Below are positions 11,800 to 24,590 of a stretch of 64,000 bases of DNA, piece after piece. A program made the position numbers and the translations under genes. Positions within the stretch are counted from its first letter, which is position 1; each line of letters opens with the position of its first letter. The DNA lies in contig CADCXC010000010.1 of assembly GCA_902806595.1 (NCBI GenBank), positions 186,001 through 250,000 on the forward strand. The letters run 5' to 3'. Under the pieces are notes generated by a model, which saw only the letters and a list, made by a program, of their open reading frames with translations, was not told the origin of the DNA and ran no database searches. This DNA comes from Pyrenopolyporus hunteri. Its lineage: Eukaryota; Ascomycota; Sordariomycetes; Xylariales; Hypoxylaceae.

Positions 11800-12787
11800 A
11801 TGGCGAGCGATAGATCAGACCTGACGGCGAGGGTACTACCCCAGGTGACGTTGGGAGACGGATCTCCCGGTTCCCTGACGGCCCCACCTCCGCCTTTGTC
11901 CCAGACCTCGGCCGCATCTCGAGCTCAAGAACGTTTTCGGGTAACGGGTAACGCCATTGTCACCGGCGGAGCGGGTGACCTTGGGTTTGCGGCGTGTAAG
12001 GCTCTTCTCGAGCATGGCCTCGAGGGCCTAATGGTGTTCGACATGCATCCAACGGAAGCACAGGCTAGAGTTAGCTTGCTCGAGTCCCAGTTCCCCGACG
12101 CTAAAATTCGATTCCTGAAGGTTGATATTTCGGATGAAGACGGCGTAAATGCTGCTGTGGGCGAGACAGTTAAGTTATTGGGGAGCGTCAATATTCTAGT
12201 CAATTTCGCCGGAATAGTCGCATGTGGGCATGCCCTGGACTGGTCCGCAAAAGACTGGAACCGAGTGGTCAACGTCAACACGATTGGGGGATTCCTCGTT
12301 GCTCGTGCTGTAGCTCGGACTATGATAGAACATAGAATCGGAGGAAGCATGATACTCATCGCGAGCATATCAGGGCACAGAGTAAATTTCCCCCAGCCGG
12401 TACGTAACATTAGGCATTCCTTTCTACCTCCAGAGCCCTTGCCCCGAAGCGGATATTTTCCTATCGAGCTGACCCTCATTACTACAGCAAGTAACTTATA
12501 ACGTTTCAAAGGCTGGTGTAGTAGCCATGGTGAAGTCGTTAGCTTCGGAGTGGGGGAGATACGGGATTAGAGTAAATAGTATTTCTCCGGGGTACATGGA
12601 TACCATCTTGAACGAGGGCGACGGCCTGGAGGAAGCGAAAAAAATGTGGCTCGGTCGGAATCCATTGGGAAGGATGGGCCAGCCGGATGAGCTGTCCGGA
12701 GCTGTGGTGATGCTCGCCAGCCGTGCCGGGAGCTATTTCAACGGTGCCGATCTGCTTATGGACGGAGGTCAGACCCTCTTCATGTAA
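11800..12787 (+). CDS. SDR family NAD(P)-dependent oxidoreductase, two exons
   Basis: Exons 11800-12399 and 12488-12787, both in phase 0, give 299 residues. The intron has a GTACGT donor and ends TACTACAG. Classical short-chain dehydrogenase landmarks are visible: the cofactor motif TGGAGDLG near residue 50, DIS for the adenine-binding Asp, NFAG in place of NNAG, the catalytic Ser in LIASISG, YNVSKAG (YxxxK) just after the splice junction, and the C-terminal INSISPG-like segment (VNSISPGYMDT). The end (MDGGQTLFM) is typical of polyol and sorbose-reductase-like SDRs. The substrate cannot be read from sequence; a sugar alcohol or ketose is a reasonable guess. It converges on the CAB4-like gene with about 60 bp between stops. 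Confidence 0.88.
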
Positions 12788-12848
12788 TAGATTATTACCG
12801 GTCATCTTTGTAGATATACACATCCCGTGTGAGAACTCGGACTCTTAA

Positions 12849-14063
12849 CTAGGTACGAGATTCGGCTTTTAACTTTCGAATAGCTGTGCTGCTTATCTTT
12901 GTTGCGAAGTTTTGTGTCTCGGCCGATTTCTGTACCATGCCTTCGGCGTCGAGAACGTCGACTTCGAAAATCTCTAGCGCTCTCCAACCGAGTTCCTTTC
13001 GTCTCTCATTCACGGCATTACCACCACTCCTCGTCTCGCCTGAAACCACGAGTGCATCCATATTCTCGACCGTGATTGTGGGACCATAGGCATCCTGGAT
13101 AACCACACAGCGAACTTGGATAGTGCCGTCCCGGAACAGCGCAACGAGTTCACCCTCATTCTTAGTGATTTGTGGGGTATAACCACCTTTCCAGCCGTTC
13201 CTGGATAGCTCGAGTAGAGAGGAAAGGAACTCGATTGTATTCGCGGCGCGTTCGTCCCAAGGCTGCACGTATTCCGCGTACTTCTTCCTCTTCAGTAGCT
13301 CGTCGCCGGTTATTCCGATAACGAACTGACATGGATCCGAGGTGCCACTCTCGGGCACTTTTAAGAGTAACACGGCAGCGGTCAGGAGTAGCTTATGTCC
13401 GGGATGTAAGTGGTCGAAGGTACCCCCTAAGCAAACGACAGAATGAGGGCTAGTCTGGGGGAGTGACTGCGAAAGCACCGGCGAGGTGAGCGATACGGCA
13501 AGCCCACCCTCTACAACGATTAACTGGGATTGCTTTAGGGTCTGAACACCTTCAAAAAGTTTGAGATACGTTGAGAGCAATTTATAGCCGGGTTCGTTAT
13601 TTATATGAAATACGTATTTCCAGGGATGATAGGCCAAGGCAAAGGTAGCAAGATCGACTATCACCGTATTGTTCGGCTTTATCGCCGGCTTTGAATCAGT
13701 TAGGACCGGTTTCGACGCATCATGGTCGACTAGAACTATCCGGGCATCTACGGACCCTGGACCGGCGTGGAGATCGGTAGGAATAGAGAGCTGGGCACAG
13801 ATGACGGATATAATGCTGTACAGATCAGCCAGGATAGATTGGAGATGAGGCCAGGAAAGCGACTTCTGTCGCAGAAATCTGCCTGTTAGAATGGGTGACG
13901 CTATAGCGACGATGAGGATCGAGCCATCCTTTCCGCCTTTCTCGGCTTTCAGTTTCGAGATGGCGGCTTTAAGAGGAGGTTCGTAGGTGGCGTTAAGAGC
14001 AAGCCGAGACGGGGGATGCGGAGGTGGGGGTAGCAATAGGAGGGACGGTTGATGATCTCCCAT
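12849..14063 (-). CDS. cab4: Phosphopantetheine adenylyltransferase (Cab4-like), CoA biosynthesis
   Basis: A single frame of 404 residues from the chosen start; an upstream in-frame ATG at 14090 would add nine residues. I chose the inner Met because it directly precedes the SLLLLPPPPHPPS segment expected near the N-terminus of fungal homologues. The N-terminal half is a fungal-type extension. The catalytic nucleotidyltransferase half begins with VVCLGGTFDHLHPGHK, carrying the (H/T)xGH signature, followed by GITGDELLKRKKYAEYVQPW and, towards the end, LVVSGETRSGGNAVNERR, the ISxT/R-like segment. The enzyme transfers AMP from ATP to 4'-phosphopantetheine to form dephospho-CoA. In fungi the dephospho-CoA kinase is a separate protein, and no kinase domain is seen here. 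Confidence 0.87.
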   Translation of the reverse strand: MGDHQPSLLLLPPPPHPPSRLALNATYEPPLKAAISKLKAEKGGKDGSILIVAIASPILTGRFLRQKSLSWPHLQSILADLYSIISVICAQLSIPTDLHAGPGSVDARIVLVDHDASKPVLTDSKPAIKPNNTVIVDLATFALAYHPWKYVFHINNEPGYKLLSTYLKLFEGVQTLKQSQLIVVEGGLAVSLTSPVLSQSLPQTSPHSVVCLGGTFDHLHPGHKLLLTAAVLLLKVPESGTSDPCQFVIGITGDELLKRKKYAEYVQPWDERAANTIEFLSSLLELSRNGWKGGYTPQITKNEGELVALFRDGTIQVRCVVIQDAYGPTITVENMDALVVSGETRSGGNAVNERRKELGWRALEIFEVDVLDAEGMVQKSAETQNFATKISSTAIRKLKAESRT

Positions 14064-15664
14064 TGTAGCAAGGCTGTGTTCGGTCACCACGTGGAGATGA
14101 ATAGGCGACTGATAAATGGCCAGAGTTCAAATAGAAATAGTTATGGCTGGATTTGATGAAGGGGGGAAAGGTCGAAGACGTAGATATAAGCGCAATTGCT
14201 ATGGCAGGTAGAATGGAGGATTCGGTTGATCGGGACAAGCTTTCTCCAAGGTTAGGAACTGGTTCACGGGCCTCGTGGGGTGCTGAGTGGCGTGACGATA
14301 TCACCGAGTCTTGGAATTCCCGATATTATTACACTGTGGCTGGGTCGGGATGACGTTTTGAAGGTTCGAACAGGGTTAGGATAGGATTTGGTGCCTGAGT
14401 TAAGGAGAGAGAGTTGAGGCTATAGCAATACATTTATTTATGAAGCATCCGTTGGGCAGTATAGTAAATATTAACGTAGGGCGATGTATGCACGTAAATC
14501 TGATTAATGAATCGGATACGATAATATGTCGCTCATCATGTAGGTAACAGCGGGTTGAGAGTGGATAGGTAGAGAGAGCTAAGGCCAAGGAGGTGGATGA
14601 TTGTTGGATCGAGGATAGAGGAGGAGGCCGAATTGGAGCCCCGCCAATGAGCATTATACTTCAATAGCAGTAGCAGCCCTGGGGCGCGCCTACTGGGCAC
14701 CTAGGTACCGTACCTACCATAGTCTAGTACTTTTACTTTTAGGTCTGTAGATTAGGTAACTCTATACAAAGAATGAGTACGTTGTATTAGCTAAGCTCTA
14801 TGTTGGGCATGCCGGTGTAAAATAAAAAAAAATAATAAAAGAAAGTCTTGAAGGTACCAGGCTAGGTACTTGTACATGCTCAAGTCACAATGAACGTCTG
14901 CGCCGAGGAGGGGAACCTTGTAGCAGTAACTTTCAAGTCGAAGTGACGGGAATTTCTACCAAAGACATCCTGCCCAACCATCTCCGCGCCCATTGATGGG
15001 AACTCCATCGACGCCTCCTATTAGAATTGTTCATGTTCTATTCGAGCTTATGAACCGGATTAAATACGAAGGCAAGACTAGTATTCGGTTCTAGATAAGG
15101 CCCATACCTAGGCGCAAGTCACCAACCTATCATATCTATACTACACGACTAGCAACTTGCGACCAGGGCTGGGTGATTCTCAGCATTATTATTATTTGCT
15201 TCCTCTCATCAGCCGCTACTGCTACTACTCCTACCACCACCACAACCACCACCACTACCACCGCCACTGGCGGTACATCTATACACCTACAATACTACTC
15301 AATCAATACATAGTGCGACTAGCACCGGCCGCAGAGCCCAACCAGAAATCCTCCCGCCCGACGTCGCGAATCCCTTTCCAGCAGGGCCGTGTCCAGCCTC
15401 AACCGCCACCAAACTTCCACACAAAGCGCACACTGCTTTGCGACACCCAAGTTAATCGCGATAATATTAGCAACACCGACACCGACGCCGACACCAATAG
15501 GTCGAGCGGCCCTCTCTCCCTTGCTCACTCTCCTTACATACTCTTCTTCCCTCTTCCTGCGTTTCCTACCCGCAGCTGCATTCTTTCACCACAGCCCGGG
15601 CCAATCGTCGCCCGATCCAACGCAGCATCTCGCAGCTTTTGTCGCGGCTGCCAGCGCATCCAAC
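14064..15664. other. Intergenic region and 5' leader of the WD40 gene
   Basis: No gene is supported. CCTAGGTACC-type motifs occur near 14697-14720. From about 15190 the sequence becomes CA/CC-rich with a CCACCACC-type low-complexity stretch, which fits a promoter or long 5' leader. An open frame over 15157-15708 reads only low-complexity residues and is not regarded as a gene. Confidence 0.5.
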
Positions 15665-17614
15665 ATGAACCAGGCAGGCCAGTACGGAGCCGCCCCGAGA
15701 CGTACTAACACCTATGGCTCCCAGCATGACGAACTCCATATTTCTCCCACCATGAGCCACAGCGGCCAAATGTCCCCGCGAGACTTCACCTCCGCCTCCG
15801 CTCCGCATATCAAGCTCGATCAGCCCGCATCGCAACCTGCCAATCCCCAATACCAAAACTCGGGCGTGCCCAACGTTCTTCAACCAGGAGGACTGGGCCC
15901 GGGCCGTCCCCCCGCCTTGAGTACTAATACCGCTCCTACGCTGCCAACCATGTCGGGTGCCATACAGCACTCCCCGAGTGAATACACTTCGACGTCCAAA
16001 CCCACGAACCTGAGCTTATCCCATGGCTACTCTCGATCTAGCCCTGCTGCTCCTTACGAGACCTCGTCCACATCGTACTCTCCCTACACTCCTACCACTC
16101 CTGGAGGATCTGCCGCCGGTCCATCTCAATATATATCGCCGCAGGACCCCAAATATACCGCACCGGGTTCGCAGCGAAATATCTCCAATACGCCCCTCGG
16201 TCTAGCAGATATCCGGCCTCGAGCCGACTCGAGTTTATCCGACGGTCCACCGGGCACGCTTGGCTACGAGCTCGCCAATGCTCAACCGTCTACGAGTAAT
16301 TACTTGGCTCCCTGGGCTCTCTATGCATTCGACTGGTGCAAATGGGCCCCCCAGGGCAGGGGAGCCGGGAAGGTGGCCATTGGCAGCTACCTAGAAGATG
16401 GGCACAATTACGTATGCTGACATTCTTAGCCATTCATGCCTCCGCCTCTAAAATCAACTGGTTAACTGACTCTATTCATAGATCCAAATCCTCGACACGC
16501 AAATCGTCAATACTCCCTCGGATATATATACCCCTGGCTCGTCCAAGTATAGCATAGAATTTACCAAGGTTGCAGAAGCGACGCACTCATACCCCGTTAC
16601 CCGGCTTCTATGGGAGCCTCCGTCTTCCCAGAAACAATCTACAGACCTCCTGGCCACCTCCGGTGACCATCTTCGCCTCTGGTCCCTGCCGTCCGACGCC
16701 CAGACGTCGCACTCGAATTCTATAACCAAACCCAGCCTGGGTGCACCCGTAACCAAGCTTACGCCCTTGGCACTGCTATCCAATTCGAAGACGCCGGATC
16801 ATACCGCGCCGCTCACATCGTTAGATTGGAACACCGTCTCGCCAAGCTTAATCATCACCTCCAGCATTGACACGACTTGCACGATCTGGGATATACCATC
16901 CCTAACAGCCAAGACCCAACTAATTGCGCACGATAAGGAAGTCTATGATGTTCGTTTTTGCGCCAATAGTGTGGATGTGTTCGTCAGCTGTGGGCAAGAT
17001 GGAAGCGTACGAATGTTCGACCTTCGCAGCTTGGAACATAGTACTATCATCTATGAACCAACTTCCAAAGACGACCGTGGTACGTCTCCTTCAACAACCA
17101 GGGTTTCTTGACTTTCGCTGCTAACCATGAAATAGATGCAAATGGTGGGAGAATCAGCCCAACGCTAGCCCAGCAAACAATGTCCCACGCACCCCCGCTG
17201 CTAAGGCTGGCAACCTCGCCTCACGACACTTATCTATTAGCTACGTTCGCGCAAGATTCAAATGTTATCCGCATCCTCGACGTCCGACAGCCAGGGCAAG
17301 CCTTGTTAGAACTACGAGGCCACGGCGGATCCGTCAACTCGGTGGAATGGTCGCCCGGGAGGAGAGGATTGCTTGCCTCGGGCGGCGACGACTGCCAAGT
17401 CCTTCTATGGGATCTTCTTAACAGTACTCCTACACCTGGTTCATCCTCCAACGGTACAGGCTCGGCCGAGAAACACCTCAGCCCGGTTGCTTGTTGGCAA
17501 TGCGACTACGAGGTCGGCAATCTCGGCTGGGCCCCTCCTCTCCATAATGGCGAAGGTGTTGGCGACTGGCTCGGCGTCAGCGGCGGACGAGGAGTTTGGG
17601 GTGTAAAGATCTGA
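15665..17614 (+). CDS. WD40-repeat protein, DCAF7/WDR68 (TTG1-like) family, three exons
   Basis: Exons 15665-16411, 16482-17079 and 17136-17614 give 607 residues. The introns have GTATGC and GTACGT donors, and a GCTAACC branch is visible in the second. The first 215 residues are Ser/Pro/Thr/Gln-rich and probably disordered. The WD40 propeller starts around LAPWALYAFDWCKW and GKVAIGSYLEDGHNYIQI, the characteristic first blade of DCAF7/TTG1 proteins. Later blades include TSLDWNTVSP...TTCTIWD, AHDKEVYDVRFC...GSVRMFDLRS, and GGSVNSVEWSPG...CQVLLWDLL. The protein ends VSGGRGVWGVKI. Family members are scaffolds for DYRK kinases or Cul4 ubiquitin ligases. The long disordered N-terminus is extra relative to the animal protein of about 340 residues. 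Confidence 0.88.
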
Positions 17615-19568
17615 GAGGCTCGACCTGCAAATATGGGGGGGTCGATATAATCCATTGGAATACCACGAAGCAAACCCAGCCATGCCAAATGCAATGCTTG
17701 GCGACGATCTATAGGTTGGCACTTACCCTTCAGATTGCTATATGCATTTACAAAGCAAGGCGTTTGCTGGAACCGCGTCGTATTTTGGTTATGAACGAGC
17801 TTGTGGAGTTTGTTGGTGAAGGGCATGGTGGGCAGGGAGGGTAGTATGGTAGAACTCTACCTCTAGGGAAGAAAGGGAATTGGCTCGGTATCCGAAGCAA
17901 GAGCAGCAGGGGGTCACGTCCGCTCAACTTCAGTCGTCAAAGAGTCTCGCACTCGAAAGAGTTCACTTGTATATTTACAGCAACGCCAAGGGACAAATGG
18001 GCAGAATGCCATAATGTGTCGGCAGGCGGGTAACATGACATGCTGTTAGAGGCCGGTAGTAAGAGTAAGTGGTATCTTGTAAGGAAAGGCCCGCTTCAGT
18101 ACAACGTTGATGAGGTAGCAATGCACATTACAAAAAGACGGACGCCGGACTGACATCTCCTGGGTTCCTGGTATACCGTGAGGGTTCGATACCTTATGTG
18201 TGGGTTTAATGATGTACACATTGTTTCAAATAGCAGTATGGAGAGCAGCTGGCTACGGCAAATGGTGAAAGGGGATACACATAGCCAGCTTTTAGTAGCT
18301 TCAGGCCGGGGGAAAAGACCATGTGAACATTGTTTACGTTTAGTTCTACAGATACCAATAATTGATACGTCGGGACGCAGAAAGTGACTTTAGGTACACA
18401 TCTGAAGACGTACCAGTATTGCTATTTACATGGACCATCATTCTCTAAAGAGCTAACGGTTAGGTACCTACCTACCTGACATAGGAGAGTTCAGGCGTAC
18501 TACTAGCTTGGACTCAAAACCCAACAGATCTTGTGTGAGCACAGGCGTTCCATAATAAAGGCTAAGTTATAAGCTTGCTGTTGTCGCGGTGCTGGGCAAC
18601 CGACAGCGAAGTGTGGACAGCGTTGCTGCCCTGACTGCCTTATATATTTAAAAGAGTAGCCCCCCCAGCTGCGTTCTATTTTTTTCCCATTTTTTCCCCA
18701 CCGTTAACCTACATCTCCGATTCAGGATAGTCTGCCCGTTGCACCAACTTCAGATTATTCACGAACTCGAATCGGCTAATCGACGCCTACGCACTCATCT
18801 ACAATTCTTGCTAGTTGTACGTGTCTGAGAAACAAAGAGTACTCGGGTCCAACAGAAAACGATCACATAGTAAGTTATCTCCGATGATTTCACCTCGACC
18901 CCGTTTGGCTGAGGGCGGCAGCGAGTTTGGTGATTTAGGTGCGGGCGGTGAGGTCAAGCCTCAGGCTTCAGCCGCATTCTGGTACTTTTTCACCTTTCAC
19001 CAAGACAAGCATTTGCCCAACACGCAAGTTCCCACATTCCCAGGTTCCTACCTACCTTGGTATGTAAGCAAAAGCCGTCCATCCTACATGCACTTTCCAA
19101 TTTTTATTCAACATTCAGCACATTAGGAGGTGCCTATCTAGGTAGGTAAATAGGTAGTGACCTACATACCTCACATACCTGTACCTACCTTAGGTACCTA
19201 TGCAAACCGTGGATGGTGCTTAGGCTTTTAGCGCACAATTCGTGGCGGGACCACTTTTTACTAAAATCATTTTATCATTGGTTTTCCGTGAAAACACGCT
19301 AACCCTAACACAGACTAGCCCATTTGGAGCTGCCATTCTCCAGAATTATCCTAGAGATTTGGCACGTTGCGGCTGGTGCCAGTTGAACATAAAGAATCCA
19401 TCTCGCGTTCGCCCTTCATCATCCATCACTCATCAACCTTCTTTTTTTTCTACCTTAATTTCTCACATCCTCTTCCCTTTCTCTTTCTTTCGTTCCCTTC
19501 ATAACCCCAATCTTCCTTCGCGACCTCCTCACATATCAATTAGTCTGCACACCTAATTATTCGACACA
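17615..19568. other. Intergenic region between the WD40 gene and spt5
   Basis: No gene is supported in nearly 2 kb. It holds repeated TAGGTA/TACCTA motifs at 18463-18480 and 19135-19205. A pyrimidine-rich 5' leader with poly-T/CT stretches (19435-19560) lies immediately before the spt5 start. Confidence 0.5.
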
Positions 19569-22500
19569 ATGAGCGACCCTCGCGACCACGACCAACCCGA
19601 GTCCGAGGACGAGGATGATTTCAATCCAGCGCCTGCCGACCTTAGCGACGAGGAAGAGCAGAACGAGCGCCCGAAGCAACAATCCAGAGGTAGCTCGCCC
19701 CCCAATAATGAGGCTGGCGATGGCGAAGGTGATGGTGATGAGGAGGAGGAAGAGGCCGAGGATGACGGTGGCGGGAATGATGACGAGGAAGACGAGGAAG
19801 AGGATGATGAAGACGATGAGGAGATTCAGGTAAGTTGCGATCCATCCCAAGCCCAGGCTTTTATATCCGCTTCTTCATCCATCTTCCACCCTACTGGTCT
19901 TTACATTTATATCTAACCTAATTCGTGCCTTAAAGGGTCATCGTCGCAAGCGTCGTCGCGACAGGCGAAACGCCTTCATCGATATCGAGGCCGAGGTCGA
20001 TGACGAAGACGAGGCCGAAGATGACGAAGAGGCAGCTGAGGAGAATGAGGGGTTTATTGAGCACGAAGAACCCGGTGACTTCGGCGAGCAGAGTCGACTA
20101 GATGATGATCGACGACATCGAGAGCTCGACCGACAACGCGACGCTATCACACAGGAGGACCTTGAGCGGGCGGCCGAAGGCTATGTGCGAAAGTACGGAA
20201 ATCGGCGCGCTGCGAGGGGCATGGGCGACTCTGCCATCATTCCCCAGAGACTTCTCCTGCCTAGCGTTGACGATCCGGGTATCTGGGGCGTGCGATGCAA
20301 AGAAGGCAAGGAGCGCGAGGTTGTTCAGGCCATCGCGAAAAGAGTTTTCGAACGATGGAATACGAAGGATCAGCTAGCCATCACCAGCGTTTTCGAGCGA
20401 GGTGGCCCCGATTCCATCCTTAAGGGCCTGATTTACGTTGAAGCTCCCCGTCAGTCTGACGTTCTGATGGCGCTCGAGGACATGATGAACGTGTATCCTC
20501 GCACCAAGATGCTCCTCGTTGACATTAAAGAGCGGCCAGACCTTCTAAGAGTCCAGAAAACACCTACTTTGGAGCCGGGCGCCTGGGTACGACTTCGCAG
20601 ACCCGCCAAGCACGCCGGAGATCTCGCCCAGGTCCTTGATATCACAGAAAACGGGCTAGACGCTCGAGTCCGTTTCATTCCTCGGCTTGACTACGGATTA
20701 CGAGACGAATCCGTATCTCTGACTGCCGATAAGAAGCGAAGGCGTCCGGTAGCTGGCCCACGACCTCCGCAGCGATTATTCAGCGAAATCGAGGCCAGGA
20801 AGAGACATCCTCGCACGCTCCAGTACAGCAGCCAGACTAATATCTGGAACTACAACGGCGACGAGTTTGAAAAGGGGTTCCAAGTCAAGGACATCAAGAT
20901 TCAACACCTGATCGTTAACGATGTAAACCCGACTCTTGAAGAAGTGACGAAATTTGCGTCCGGAGGCGAAGATGGCGTCGAGAATATTGATCTCAAGTCA
21001 ATCGCAATCGGACACAAAAAGGCCAACGTCGCGTATCTTCCGGGCGACGTGGTGGAGGTCTACGAAGGCGAGCAGAAGGGCGTGGTCGGCAAGGCCACGA
21101 ATGTTCAAGGAGATATCGTCACAATCCAAGTCACCGAGGGCGATCTCGTTGGACAGACTATCGAGGTTCCTACCAAAGGCCTCCGTAAGCGATTCCGAAC
21201 CGGCGACCACGTCAAAGTCATCAGTGGCAGCCGGTACGAAAATGAGGTCGGCATGGTCGTAAATATTTTCCAAGACCAAGTCACCCTCTTGACCGACCAG
21301 ACCACCACTGAGATCACCGTGTTCAGCAAGGATCTCAGAGAGGCTAGCGATATCGGCGGCCAAGGTTCTCTAGGCCAGTTCTCCTTGCTCGACCTCGTTC
21401 AGCTCGATTCCACGACCGTTGGCTGCATCGTCAAGGTGGACCGAGAAACATTGGTCGTCCTAGATCAGAATGGCGACACGAGACAAGTCCTGCCTTCGCA
21501 GATTGCCAACAAACTCCCGAAGCGAAAGTTTGTTGTGGCTGCTGACCGCAACGGGTCCGAGATCAGGGCCGACGACGTGGTGAAGGAGTATGGTGGCTTG
21601 GGCCGACAAGGCAAGATTATCCATATCCATCGCACCTATGTTTTCTGCCACACAAACGCCACCACCGAGAACGCGGGCGTCTTTGTGTCCAAGGTTAACA
21701 ACGTGTCTACCATTTCGGCAAAAGGTGGCCGTGTCAACGCTTCTAATTCAGGGCCGGACCTAACAGTAATGAATCCGGCAAGGAAGCTAAACCCCAACGA
21801 CGGTAGGAATAACATGCCGCCTCCCAAGGCGGCCGGCGGGCGGGATAAGTTGATCGGGCAGACAGTCACAATTAGGAAGGGTGGCTACAAGGGCGTGCTC
21901 GGTCGCGTGAAGGATTCCACGGATACGCATGTTCGTGTCGAGATGCACAGTAAGGGGAAGGTCATTAGTGTCCCCAGGAGCGACGTTACCGTCCGTGATA
22001 GCGTCACGGGACGCGAAATCAAAAACTACGATAGTCGTCGCCCCGGCCAAGGCGATTTCTCCGGAAGGCCTCCTCAGCGCAATCCGGATTGGAGCGGCGG
22101 CCGCACTCCCCTCGCTGGTGCCTCGTCGCGTACTCCCGCATGGAAAACAAACGCCGCGGGAGGGAGTGGCGGGCGCACTCCTGCGTGGAGCAAAGGCGGT
22201 GACGGCGGTCGCACGCCCGCGTGGGCTGATGGTTCTCGCACCGTGAATCCTTACGATGGAAGTAGAACATCTTACGGTTCCGGTAATCGCACGCCTGCTT
22301 GGTCTTCGGGCGCCAAAACACCGGCCCCCGATCATTTCAGTCACGGATCCAAGACGCCAGCATACGGTGGTAGTAGCGGTGATAACTGGGGCTCCAAAAC
22401 CCCTTACGGGGCTTCTGCAGCTACCCCAGGGGCAAGCGGAAACGACACATGGGGCTACACGCCCGGCGCGAGCGGATCATCGAACGCTTACGATGCACCG

Positions 22501-22785
22501 ACTCCTGGAGCTGGTCTCCTAGGTGCTCCCACTCCTGGCGCCATGAACGCCCCGACGCCCGGTGCCTATAACGCCCCTACACCCGGTGCCATGAATGCGC
22601 CCACCCCCGGTGCCGGCTGGCAGAGCGGATGGGGAGCTGACTCGGCGCCCACGCCCGCTGCGGCCGCTCCAACGCCGGCAGCGAGTGGCTTTGCCTCTTC
22701 AAGTGGATATTATGGAGCACCTACACCCGGTGCTTACAACGCAGAGACGCCTGCCGCGGGCCCCCGATACACTGACGACGACTAG
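19569..22785 (+). CDS. spt5: Transcription elongation factor Spt5, two exons
   Basis: Exons 19569-19829 and 19936-22785 (phase 0, GTAAGT donor, TTAAAG acceptor) give 1036 residues. The protein has the full Spt5 layout. An acidic N-terminus (Asp/Glu runs in the first 140 residues) is followed by a basic RRKRRRDRR patch. The NGN domain at about 200-290 (DDPGIWGVRCKEGKE...GLIYVEAP) would bind Spt4. Several KOW domains follow, for example around LEPGAWVRLRRPAKHAGDLA, PGDVVEVYEGEQKGVVGKA, FRTGDHVKVISG and IGQTVTIRKGGYKGVLGRVK. The C-terminal repeat region has two blocks: R/KTPAW-type units, then PTPGA units. The protein couples RNA polymerase II/I elongation to capping and chromatin factors in the nucleus. 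Confidence 0.96.
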
Positions 22786-24590
22786 ATTCTACGGAGGGGA
22801 AAGACATATTAAAAGAAAGGCAGAAAAGGCACGATACGGGGAATGGAGTTTTCTACGCACTGCTTATTTCAGCTCTCAGTGAATTTGCTTGGGGTGTATT
22901 TCTAGGGCCGACATAGCCGTTTGCAATCGATGGTTTCCATAGAGAATATCGTGTCCTTGAGCGCTGTGCCTGAGATATACATATTTCGCTTTTTCGCCTT
23001 GATATTAGTGGCATAGTGAAAAAGGATTTGTCCTATACTGTCTTTTAGCATGAGGTAGATAATTACGAGTGACTCTACGCATAACGCACGCCCGCCTCCT
23101 ACCTTATGTTCCCGGGTCAAGGACGTAACCGTCGTAGTAAGATTTACGGCTGACTAGTCTGAGGTAGGGAGGTGGGGATATTATTTCCTTCTCTCGCCCC
23201 TTTTCCCTCGGACCTCCTTTTATTCCTCTCCCTAACGCTAGCCTTTGTAATTCGTACCGTTTTCACGAGGACAGATACGGGATCTGCTCGTAAACGCCCG
23301 GGAGGACTAGTGGCCCATGTCTTTCCCGAGTGTGCGGGCGGGCATGTGGTTTCTTCTCACCGGCGGTTGATCCCCCCTTCCCTTCCCCCCTTCCCCCCTC
23401 CCCTCGAGATAATAGTTAGATTCACCGCGCGCGACGGCTATGACGTGTCCGTCAGTATCCACATGGTCTGCTGTCACAAGCCCCCTGGCCCCCGGAGCCG
23501 CGGTGTAAGGGGGAGGGGGGGCACATTTGTGGGTGTAGTAGTCACGTTTTACCGCTAGGGGAGGGGACGTTAGCGTTAGTTTACTATGTGCCCAAGGGCG
23601 TGCTTGATGTCCGCTGCCCGACCAAGGTAGGAGGGTGATGGTATCGTAGTAAGAGGGTTAGGAGGGTGGAAGATGGAGGGTTGAAGGCGAAGATGACATC
23701 ATCCGGTTGCGTCTATGTCCTGGCGGCGAGATACGGGCTTGAGGATGGGGAAGGCAGTGGATATTGTCCTCGAAGTTGGTCTTATATCCTGGCACGATGG
23801 CATTATTGTATCCGATATTGAGTATTGTTCTGCGAGTTTTGGTCCTAGTCTTACTCACTAGTTACTTCATGGGGTTGTTTATTACGTGTGAAACCTATGT
23901 GTTTTGGAGGGAGATTATGGGTAAGGAGTCGCTGAGAGGCCTTTAAGACGTTGTAGAGGTACTTGCTAGTAACTTCTGAGCTGCCGTGGTGCTGTCCGAG
24001 ACTATTGATAGTAACCTAAAAGAGTATTTGCTGAAACCACTTCAAGAAATAAAGGCCACAAGAACTAGAGCTGTAAAGAGAAAATCGAGAAGCGAAAAGT
24101 CAGGGAAAATACATCGTACCAATAATAGGTAACCAGCCGTATGCGACCCGTCTCAACGAGAAAAGACACGCCCAAGTAGTTTCAACACCCGTACCTGATA
24201 CAGTCCCACCTGAAGAATATATTGTCCAATTCAAATAACAATGGTAGTAATGAAGGTCGTTCGTGCTTTTTGGTCGGTTGGGCGGTCGAACAGTCGAAGA
24301 AAAAAAATAAAACGAAAGAAACGAAAAGGGGGAAAAAAGAGAAGCCATTCGTTAACGTCCGTTCTTGTGTTCCCCTTCGGAGTTTCCGTCTGGTCCTGTT
24401 GGTCATAGTTAAGATGCAGATTGATATAATAGATCGTTGAACGTGAGGACAGTTATTGCAACTTCAGTGCTCAAGGAAGAAAGCAAGAAGTAGTCGATAG
24501 ACGGGAAGCAGGGGGTGCCAGGTGGTTCGTTATTTTGGTTGGTTTGGTAGAATAATCTAAGGAGACATGTATATCCTTCCCATCGGGTAC
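22786..24590. other. Intergenic region between spt5 and the C2H2 gene
   Basis: No gene is supported. The spt5 and C2H2 genes converge here, so it should contain both 3' ends. Pyrimidine-rich runs occur near 23370-23405 and a purine-rich run at 24298-24342. Confidence 0.5.

Noticed and set aside
15157..15708. 183-codon frame upstream of the WD40 gene
   Set aside because: Tyr/His/Pro low-complexity translation of a CA-rich leader; the WD40 start at 15665 explains the region better.
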